From the NCBI GenBank assembly GCA_943372995.1, contig CALSAQ010000002.1, forward strand, positions 62,001-126,000: DNA of 64,000 nt, read 5' to 3'. Source of the DNA: CAJBVG01 sp943372995. Lineage in GTDB: Bacteria; Bacteroidota; Bacteroidia; Sphingobacteriales; Sphingobacteriaceae. This document shows positions 58,346 through 64,000 of this stretch, in pieces. A model generated the notes under the pieces. The model saw nothing but the letters and a program-made list of their open reading frames with translations. It made no database searches and was not told the DNA's origin. Within the stretch, counting starts at the first letter, position 1; each line of letters starts with the position of its first letter. Both the position numbers and the translations under genes were made by a program.

Positions 58346-59833
58346 TCAGGCCCTGTTCAGGTATTTGGTAATTTCCCTTGTGGCAAGCTGACCAGAGATA
58401 ATTGCAGGGGGTACACCTGGGCCAGGAACGGTTAATTGTCCGGCATAAACCATATTTTTAAGCTTTTTTGATTTCAATTTGGGCTTTAAGAATGCCGTTT
58501 GAAGCAGAGTATTCGCTAAACCATAAGCATTGCCTTTATAAGAGTGATAATCGCTTATAAAATCGTTCATGGCATAGGAGCGTTTTACCACAATATGATC
58601 TTTAATATTTTCACCAGTAAGTCTCTCTAGTCGAGAAAGCATCAGCTCAAAATATTTTTCACGCTCAATTTCGGAGTCGTTTAGGTTTGGAGCTAATGGA
58701 ATAAGGAAAAAAAGATTTTCATGTCCATCGGGTGCAGTACTTCTGTCTAAAAGTGACGGGCAACATATATAGAATAATGGTTTTGATGGCCATTTTGGTG
58801 TACTATAAATCTCATCTGCATGCAACTCAAAATCCTCGTCAAAAAATAAATTGTGATGAAGAATCTTGGTTAATCGTTTATTCACACCAACATAAAACAA
58901 TAAGCTCGATGGCGACATATTTCTTTTATCCCAGTATTGTTCAGTGTAGTTAGCATCTTCGGGTTTCAATAGTTTTTGGTCCACATGTGCGTAGTCTGCT
59001 GCAGCAATTACAGCATCTACATCATAAGTGTTTTTGGTAGTAATAACCTGATGAACAAGATTATTTTTTGATACAATACTTTTTACTTCTTCATTCGTAT
59101 GAATAGTTACACCCTCTTGTATAGCAATGCTCTCTAGCGCTTTAACAATCTCCGACATGCCTCCCATAGGGTACCAAGTTCCAAGTGCTAAATCGGCGTA
59201 ATTCATTAAACTGTAAAGACCTGGTGTATTTTGCGGAGTTGCTCCTAAAAAGAGAACAGGAAATTCTAAGATTTTTCTGAGCTTGGGGTGTTTAAACGAA
59301 CTTCTGATTTCGTTGCTAACTGAACCAAATAAGTTCATATTAAAGAGCGCTTTCACAATCTTTAGGTCTAAAAATTCAGCTATGGAATCAGAGGTTCTCC
59401 AAACAAAATCGTTCATCCCAGTTTCATATTTATATTTAGCATCCTTTAAGAAAGAAGCTAATTTTTCTCCTGAACCAGGTTCAATGTTTTCAAATATTGT
59501 TTTTAATGATTCTAAATCTGAAGGGATATCAACGAAATCATTTTCATCAAAATAAACACGATAAGAAGGGGAAAGTCTTTTTAAAGTATAAAAGTCGGAG
59601 CTTGTTTTGCCGAATTGTTGGTAGTAATTTTCAAACACCTCTGGCATCCAATACCAGCTAGGACCCATGTCAAATGTGAATCCCTTTTCTTTCCAAATGC
59701 GAGCTCTACCTCCAATTTGCTCGTTTTTTTCTATTAAAGTTACGTCGTAACCTTGTTTAGCGGCTGTACCTGCGGCACATAAACCAGCAAAACCAGAACC
59801 TATAACAAGAACCTTTTTCTTTGTATTGTTCAT
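58346..59833 (-). CDS. crtI: Phytoene desaturase
   Basis: A 495-residue FAD enzyme that converts phytoene to lycopene. VLVIGSGFAGLCAAGTAAKQ near 9-28 is the dinucleotide motif; EKNEQIGGRARIWKEKGFTF and DMGPSWYWMPEV follow. The C-terminal signature YAGQLTVPGPGVPPAIISGQ is complete. Transcribed away from crtB, with which it shares a 107-bp intergenic region. A neurosporene or longer desaturation series is not distinguishable by sequence. Confidence 0.95.
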   Translation of the reverse strand: MNNTKKKVLVIGSGFAGLCAAGTAAKQGYDVTLIEKNEQIGGRARIWKEKGFTFDMGPSWYWMPEVFENYYQQFGKTSSDFYTLKRLSPSYRVYFDENDFVDIPSDLESLKTIFENIEPGSGEKLASFLKDAKYKYETGMNDFVWRTSDSIAEFLDLKIVKALFNMNLFGSVSNEIRSSFKHPKLRKILEFPVLFLGATPQNTPGLYSLMNYADLALGTWYPMGGMSEIVKALESIAIQEGVTIHTNEEVKSIVSKNNLVHQVITTKNTYDVDAVIAAADYAHVDQKLLKPEDANYTEQYWDKRNMSPSSLLFYVGVNKRLTKILHHNLFFDEDFELHADEIYSTPKWPSKPLFYICCPSLLDRSTAPDGHENLFFLIPLAPNLNDSEIEREKYFELMLSRLERLTGENIKDHIVVKRSYAMNDFISDYHSYKGNAYGLANTLLQTAFLKPKLKSKKLKNMVYAGQLTVPGPGVPPAIISGQLATREITKYLNRA

Positions 59834-59856
59834 TTATGCCTACTTTTTCTATTGCC

Positions 59857-59885
59857 TTGAACCTACAATTATTTTGGTAGATTTG
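59857..59885 (+). promoter_or_regulatory. Promoter of the crtB operon
   Basis: TTG at 59857-59859 and TAGATTTG at 59878-59885 are spaced 18 bp apart, 55 bp before the crtB ATG. The region between the divergent crt genes would also hold any CarH-type operator, but none could be defined by eye. Confidence 0.55.
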
Positions 59886-59940
59886 ATATAAAACCAAATA
59901 AGTCTTTTTTTGTTTAAAGCTTTTATAGAACCTAAACCTT

Positions 59941-60777
59941 ATGATGGAATTATACAGCGATACTTGTTTCGAGTGTAGTAAATTAATCACTCGACGCTAC
60001 AGTACCTCATTTAGCTTGGGTATTAGAGCTTTTGACAAAAAATACAGAACGCCAATTTATGCAATCTATAGCTTCGTGCGTTATGCGGATGAGATTGTCG
60101 ACACTTTTCATGATCATGATAAGACAAAATTGTTTAATGCGTTTAAATCTGATACATATACCGCAATTGCACAAGGAATAAGCTTGAACCCTGTATTGCA
60201 TTCATTTCAAAATACTGTTAACAGGTATCAAATTCCTCATGAATTAATTGATGCTTTTCTAAAAAGCATGGAAATGGATATCGAGAAAAATAAATATGAA
60301 CAAAGTTCTTATCAGGAATACATATACGGTTCTGCAGAAGTTGTAGGCCTAATGTGTTTAATGGTATTTTGTGAAGGGAATAATGAGTTGTATACATCGT
60401 TAAATCCTTATGCAAGAAGTTTAGGAGCTGCTTTTCAAAAAATAAATTTTTTAAGAGATATTAAATCCGATTATCAAGAAAGAGGAAGAGTATATTTCCC
60501 TAATGTGGAGTTTAATAAATTTACAGAAGCAAATAAAAAAGAAATAGAAAAAGATATTCAAAAAGATTTTGATCATGGGTTTGAAGGCATTAAACAACTT
60601 CCATCTGGAGCCCGTTTAGGTGTGTATGTTGCATATAGATATTATCTTGATTTATTTAAGAAAATTAAAAACACTTCCGCTACAGATGTATCAAGCAAGA
60701 GGATACGTGTAGCAGATTCGAGAAAAGCCATTTTATTTATTCAAGCATTCTTTCATAATAAATTTATTGCAGCATGA
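59941..60777 (+). CDS. crtB: Phytoene synthase
   Basis: A 278-residue prenyl-transferase that joins two geranylgeranyl diphosphates. The first Asp-rich motif is in RYADEIVDTFHD (near 42-53) and the second in NFLRDIKSDYQERGRVYFP (near 170-188). Both bind Mg-diphosphate. Length is typical of short bacterial CrtB. Its stop codon overlaps the next ATG by 4 bp, showing a tight operon. Confidence 0.95.
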   Translation: MMELYSDTCFECSKLITRRYSTSFSLGIRAFDKKYRTPIYAIYSFVRYADEIVDTFHDHDKTKLFNAFKSDTYTAIAQGISLNPVLHSFQNTVNRYQIPHELIDAFLKSMEMDIEKNKYEQSSYQEYIYGSAEVVGLMCLMVFCEGNNELYTSLNPYARSLGAAFQKINFLRDIKSDYQERGRVYFPNVEFNKFTEANKKEIEKDIQKDFDHGFEGIKQLPSGARLGVYVAYRYYLDLFKKIKNTSATDVSSKRIRVADSRKAILFIQAFFHNKFIAA

Positions 60778-61304
60778 AAACGATGCGTTTAATATTAATT
60801 GTTTTTATAATTAGTATGACGAAAGGTTTAGAAGCAAGTTCTATAGATGAAATTCGGAAGAGCTATATTAAAGCGGTTGAAGATCCGTCTTTAACAGAAC
60901 GTTTATCTTCAGAATTAAAAAAAATTTCAAAACCAGATGCAATAACTCTTGCATACATTGGTTCCTTAGAGGCATTAAAAGCAAAGCACTCTTGGAATCC
61001 TTATCAGAAATTATCATATATGGCGGAATTCGATCGCATCATGAATGAAGCGGTGAGAAGGATGCCTGAGAATATGGAGATTAGATTTTTAAGATATACC
61101 ATTCAGTATAATACTCCTTCTTTTCTTGGGTATAGTAAAAATATTGATGAGGATAAAAAAGTAATTATAGACAGTTTTATAAAAAAGAAATTCGTTACTT
61201 CTAATAAAGTGCTTATTACAGATGTTTATAAATTTATGGTTGAAACAAAAAGTGTAAGTGTCGACGAAAAAGTAAAAATGGATAAAGTTATTCGTGGCTT
61301 ATAA
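60774..61304 (+). CDS. Secreted protein of unknown function in crt operon
   Basis: A 176-residue protein with a signal peptide (LILIVFIISMTKGLEA). The rest is alpha-helical, for example IDEIRKSYIKAVEDPSLTER and SWNPYQKLSYMAEFDRIMNE, with RRMPENMEIRFLRYTIQYN in the middle. No catalytic motif or cysteine is seen. It sits between crtB and lycopene cyclase, overlapping the first by 4 bp, so it is probably linked to carotenoid production or placement in the envelope. Function unknown. Confidence 0.7.
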   Translation: MKTMRLILIVFIISMTKGLEASSIDEIRKSYIKAVEDPSLTERLSSELKKISKPDAITLAYIGSLEALKAKHSWNPYQKLSYMAEFDRIMNEAVRRMPENMEIRFLRYTIQYNTPSFLGYSKNIDEDKKVIIDSFIKKKFVTSNKVLITDVYKFMVETKSVSVDEKVKMDKVIRGL

Positions 61305-61305
61305 T

Positions 61306-61986
61306 ATGGAGAGGTACTACTATTTACTAATCGATTTCTTTACCATTATATTTCCTTTTCTATTATCCTTCGATAAAAAAGTTGCCTTTTATAAATCGTG
61401 GAAACAAATAGGTAAGGGGCTGTTGGTAGGTGGCGTGATTTTTTTAGTGTGGGATCATTTTTTCACCATTAAATCTGTTTGGTCGTTTAATCCAAAATAC
61501 ATTACAGGACTGCATCTTGCTTCTTTACCCATAGAAGAAGTATTGTTTTTTATATTAATCCCCTACGCTTGTTTATTTATATGGTATTGTGTGGAAGCCT
61601 ATTTCCCGAAAACAATTGGAATGAAGTTTCCTAAAATAGTGTGGATACTTTTATTTATAATGAGCGTATTGATGATGGTGGTATTCACTCACAGGATATA
61701 TACATTAGTTACATTTTCTTTGTTGAGTGTAATTCTCATCTACTATATATTTAATCCGAAACCATGGCATAGCTCTTTTCTTATTGCATATATAGTTTCA
61801 TTGCTGCCATTCTTTATTGTAAATGGCTTGCTTACGTCTATCCCTATTGTATTGTACAACGATTTAGAAAACGTAGGTTTCAGATGGGGAAGTATCCCAT
61901 TCGAGGATTCGTTTTATATGCTAGGGTTGCTAATGATAAATGCTGCCTTTGTTCGTACCTCGTACCTCGTACCTCGTACCTCGTAA
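61306..61986 (+). CDS. Lycopene cyclase, CrtYcd type
   Basis: A 226-residue membrane protein read from ATG 61306 (MERYYYLLIDF). Two homologous halves each hold a PxE motif: LASLPIEEVLFFILIPYAC (near 66-84) and WGSIPFEDSFYMLGLL (near 193-208), as in fused CrtYc/CrtYd. It closes the rings of lycopene to beta-carotene. The last ten residues (RTSYLVPRTS) are encoded by a CGTACCT tandem array, and are therefore unlikely to be functional. Confidence 0.88.
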   Translation: MERYYYLLIDFFTIIFPFLLSFDKKVAFYKSWKQIGKGLLVGGVIFLVWDHFFTIKSVWSFNPKYITGLHLASLPIEEVLFFILIPYACLFIWYCVEAYFPKTIGMKFPKIVWILLFIMSVLMMVVFTHRIYTLVTFSLLSVILIYYIFNPKPWHSSFLIAYIVSLLPFFIVNGLLTSIPIVLYNDLENVGFRWGSIPFEDSFYMLGLLMINAAFVRTSYLVPRTS

Positions 61987-62041
61987 TGGATACTATACTA
62001 TTATATACGAACTACGAACTACGAGTTACGAGCTACGAGTT
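61954..62041. repeat. Paired heptamer arrays at convergent gene ends
   Basis: Four CGTACCT units (61954-61981) run through the end of the cyclase gene. Five ACGAACT/ACGAGTT units (62007-62041) follow and reach the stop codon (62040-62042) of the PfkB gene. The two arrays are near inverse complements, so they can form one long imperfect hairpin between convergent genes. Confidence 0.85.
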
Positions 62042-62957
62042 AAGAGATTTCAAACTTCGCTAAACTCACAAATTCTTGTAAACGCGCTTGAAGTTCAGTA
62101 TCGGTTAAGTGATTGATTCTTTCGGCACCAAATTTCTCTACGCAAAATGAAGCCATTGCAGAGCCGTGTATGATGGCTTTTTTCATGCCTTCGTAGCTGA
62201 TGTCGCCTGTTTTAGCTAAATAACCAATAAAGCCACCAGCAAAAGTATCACCAGCCCCTGTAGGGTCGAATACTTCCTCTAAGGGTAATGCAGGAGCAGA
62301 GAAGATTTTGTTTTCGTGGAATAATAGAGCACCATGTTCACCTTTTTTAATGATTAGGTATTTTGGTCCCATGGTTAATATTTTACGAGCAGCTTTTACT
62401 AATGAATATTCACCAGAAAGCTGACGAGCTTCTTCGTCGTTGATGGTTAATACATCGACCATGCCTAGGGTCACTTTTAGGTCGTCCATGGCTACATCCA
62501 TCCAGAAGTTCATGGTATCCATCACGATTAATTTTGGGCGCTTATGCATACGCTTAATAACCGTTTGTTGAATTATTGGGGTAAGATTACCTAACATAAG
62601 GTACTCGCAGTCTTGATACGACTCTGGTATGATAGGATCGAAGTCGGCTAGCACATTTAACTCGGTAACAAGGGTATCTCTGGTGTTCAAATCGTTGTGG
62701 TATTTACCCGACCAAAAGAAAGATTTTTCGCCTTTCTTAATCTGAAGTCCCTCAGTAGCAATACCTCTGTGCTCAAAATGATCAATATCTGCTTGTGGGA
62801 AATCATCGCCCACCACCGCAACTATTTTGGTGTTTTTATAGAAATAAGAAGCAGCAATGCTGGCATAAGTTGCCGCACCGCCTACAATTTTATCAGTTTT
62901 CCCGAAAGGGGTTTCTATGGCGTCAAATGCCACAGTACCAATGACTACTAAACTCAT
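62040..62957 (-). CDS. PfkB-family carbohydrate kinase
   Basis: A 305-residue ribokinase-type enzyme. GGAATYASIAASYFYKNTKI near 27-46 is signature 1 and DPTGAGDTFAGGFIGYLA near 231-248 is signature 2, with the catalytic aspartate in TGAGDTF. FPQADIDHFEHRG and MDTMNFWMDVAMDDL fit the sugar-kinase subgroup. The substrate cannot be told; ribose, fructose-phosphate or nucleoside are all possible. Convergent with the lycopene cyclase gene. Confidence 0.9.
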   Translation of the reverse strand: MSLVVIGTVAFDAIETPFGKTDKIVGGAATYASIAASYFYKNTKIVAVVGDDFPQADIDHFEHRGIATEGLQIKKGEKSFFWSGKYHNDLNTRDTLVTELNVLADFDPIIPESYQDCEYLMLGNLTPIIQQTVIKRMHKRPKLIVMDTMNFWMDVAMDDLKVTLGMVDVLTINDEEARQLSGEYSLVKAARKILTMGPKYLIIKKGEHGALLFHENKIFSAPALPLEEVFDPTGAGDTFAGGFIGYLAKTGDISYEGMKKAIIHGSAMASFCVEKFGAERINHLTDTELQARLQEFVSLAKFEIS

Positions 62958-62990
62958 GAAAAATTATTTTAAATTATTTTGCTGCAAATA

Positions 62991-63021
62991 TTGCATAATT
63001 AAATGGAATCGCCTAATATTG
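62991..63021 (+). promoter_or_regulatory. Promoter of tRNA-Asn
   Basis: TTG at 62991-62993 and TAATATTG at 63014-63021 (seven of eight to TAnnTTTG), 20 bp apart. A hairpin (AAAAGAAA at 63029-63036 with TTTCTTTT at 63045-63052) lies in the precursor leader. Confidence 0.4.
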
Positions 63022-63061
63022 CAGTCCCAAAAGAAAAACAATCCTTTCTTTTGCTCGAGAC

Positions 63062-63135
63062 TCCTGAATAGCTCAGCCGGTTAGAGCATCTGACTGTTAA
63101 TCAGAGGGTCGCTGGTTCGAGTCCAGCTTCAGGAG
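63062..63135 (+). tRNA. tRNA-Asn (GTT)
   Basis: A complete 74-nt cloverleaf: acceptor TCCTGAA with TTCAGGA, D-stem GCTC/GAGC, anticodon stem TCTGA/TCAGA around CTGTTAA (anticodon GTT), T-stem GCTGG/CCAGC with TTCGAGT, discriminator G. CCA is not encoded. Followed by an intrinsic terminator. Confidence 0.97.
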
Positions 63136-63136
63136 C

Positions 63137-63164
63137 AAGCCCCGCAAACGCGGGGCTTTTTTTT
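63137..63164 (+). terminator. Intrinsic terminator of tRNA-Asn
   Basis: GCCCCGC-AAAC-GCGGGGC (63139-63156) followed by eight T. Confidence 0.95.
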
Positions 63165-63180
63165 ATGTTGAAAAATAAGA

Positions 63181-63192
63181 AATCAGAGGGTC
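63181..63192. repeat. tRNA-Asn fragment repeat, possible att remnant
   Basis: AATCAGAGGGTC repeats exactly the anticodon-stem to variable-loop segment of the tRNA at 63099-63110; GCTTCA follows nearby, as in the tRNA 3' end. It lies between the tRNA and the restriction-modification gene, where an integration crossover copy is expected. The rest of 63165-63285 holds no gene; a palindrome ACTGTACAGT lies at 63260-63269. Confidence 0.45.
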
Positions 63193-63285
63193 TCCCGCTG
63201 CTTCATGCATCCAAATTTTACCTGGATTTACTTTTGTGATTCTCTATAATTGTATAGTTACTGTACAGTTTTGTTGTTGTAGGTT

Positions 63286-64000
63286 TTACTTTAAGTTCAA
63301 CATAATTTCTCTGAAATTTTCAATAGCAGTCTGCAAGTTGTCTACTATCTCAGAAGCCAACACATCAGGATCAGGTAGGTTGTCAAGGTCTGTGAGACTT
63401 TTGTCCTTCAGCCACGTTATATCTAAGCTGGTTTTGTCACGTGCAACTATCTCTTCGTAACTGAACTTTCTCCATCTACCTTCTGGATTTGTTTCTGCGT
63501 TGTATGTCTCTTTGCGCTTGTTGATGTTCTTAGGATTGTAGACATCCATGAAGTCTTGTAGGTCTTCAAACTTCAAAGGATTTTTTTTAAGTGTAAAGTG
63601 AATGTTGGTCCTGAAATCATAGAACCAAATCTCTTTAGTCCATGGATTTTTAGAAGCAGGTTTGTTATCAAAAAACAACACATTTGCTTTAACTCCTTGC
63701 TTGTAGAAAATTCCAGTAGGAAGTCTTAGTATCGTATGTAGGTTAGTGCTTTCAAGAAGTTTCTTACGCACTGTTTCTCCAACACCACCTTCAAATAGAA
63801 CGTTATCAGGCAACACTACTGCTGCCTTGCCATCAGTCTTCAACATCGTTTTGATGTGCTGCATAAAGTTCAATTGTTTGTTGCTAGTAGTGATGTAGAA
63901 ATCTTGTCTGTTGTACGTTAAATCTTCAGAGTCTTGCTCACCCTCTTCATTGGTAAAAGTCATGCTACTCTTCTTACCAAAAGGTGGATTTGCTAGAACG
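63286..64000 (-). CDS. hsdM: Type I restriction-modification DNA methylase HsdM (3' part)
   Basis: The gene runs off the window; 238 codons are visible. The first codons read VLANPPFGKKSS, which includes methylase motif IV (NPPF). NFMQHIKTMLKTDGKAAVVLPDNVLFEGG, LRLPTGIFYKQGVKANVLFFD and WFYDFRT are classic HsdM segments. It transfers methyl to adenine of a bipartite site in complex with HsdS. The base composition is less AT-rich than neighbouring genes, and it adjoins a tRNA, both suggesting an acquired island. The subunits HsdS and HsdR should lie beyond the window edge. Confidence 0.92.
   Translation of the reverse strand, partial: VLANPPFGKKSSMTFTNEEGEQDSEDLTYNRQDFYITTSNKQLNFMQHIKTMLKTDGKAAVVLPDNVLFEGGVGETVRKKLLESTNLHTILRLPTGIFYKQGVKANVLFFDNKPASKNPWTKEIWFYDFRTNIHFTLKKNPLKFEDLQDFMDVYNPKNINKRKETYNAETNPEGRWRKFSYEEIVARDKTSLDITWLKDKSLTDLDNLPDPDVLASEIVDNLQTAIENFREIMLNLK

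Overview
The window is a stretch of AT-rich chromosome from an aerobic, free-living member of the Bacteroidota. Evidence for this: promoters of the Bacteroidota type (TAnnTTTG near -7, TTTG or TTG near -33), no Shine-Dalgarno pattern, a secreted protein with a type IX secretion (T9SS) sorting tail, a cbb3 oxidase with fused CcoN-CcoO, many SPII lipoproteins, and family assignments throughout. Genus cannot be fixed from the sequence; a Sphingobacteriia/Chitinophagia/Cytophagia-like lineage is my inference.

Layout. 0-9.5 kb: lipid metabolism (hotdog-fold protein, nitronate monooxygenase-like flavoprotein, long-chain acyl-CoA ligase, then a fadN-fadA-fadE beta-oxidation operon). 9.6-12.8 kb: small accessory genes (WYL regulator, GyrI-like, YdeI-like, cupin, lipoprotein cytochrome c, GNAT). 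12.7-15.3 kb: class I photolyase, TIGR01777 epimerase, thioredoxin-like ferredoxin. 15.3-17.7 kb: CcoI copper ATPase. 17.7-18.1 kb: a gene-free 400-bp stretch with an FNR-like box and a candidate structured RNA. 18.1-27 kb: secreted PIG-L deacetylase plus sodium symporter, a LamG/T9SS protein, a rhodanese-thioredoxin lipoprotein, a small membrane protein and an M61 peptidase. 27-32.5 kb: tripartite RND efflux operon. 32.6-34.2 kb: orphan NarL-type regulator and a CarH-like MerR/B12 regulator. 34.3-39.7 kb: OdhA-SucB and an S41 peptidase. 39.7-46.4 kb: Crp/Fnr regulator, DASH cryptochrome, flavin reductase, TetR-UbiB pair, 4Fe-4S protein, AraC-MGMT fusion, group III truncated globin. 46.5-52.9 kb: ccoS-ccoNO-ccoQ-ccoP-ccoG-ccoH and a SafE-like membrane protein. 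53-57.6 kb: lpdA, murB, and an ECF sigma/anti-sigma/DUF4097-like operon. 57.7-62 kb: second ECF sigma, crtI, and divergent crtB-hypothetical-lycopene cyclase. 62-64 kb: PfkB kinase, tRNA-Asn, and the edge of a restriction-modification island (HsdM).

How parts work together. Microaerobic respiration: tandem FNR-like dyads lie between the globin gene and the cco operon, and a third lies before ccoI 29 kb away; a Crp/Fnr protein with an N-terminal cysteine cluster is encoded 6 kb upstream of cco. Light protection: the window holds a CarH-like B12 regulator, two photolyase/cryptochrome genes, a TIGR01777 epimerase and carotenoid genes ending at a CrtYcd-type lycopene cyclase; no carotenoid hydroxylase is visible. 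Beta-oxidation feeds acetyl-CoA to the TCA cycle, for which OdhA, SucB and a dihydrolipoyl dehydrogenase are present.

The least ordinary structure is a family of short degenerate tandem arrays (7-bp units, in some 8-bp) that sit directly at stop codons: nine arrays in 64 kb, some running into the coding ends, with units shared between distant loci. The second is the structured RNA or attenuator upstream of the PIG-L gene.
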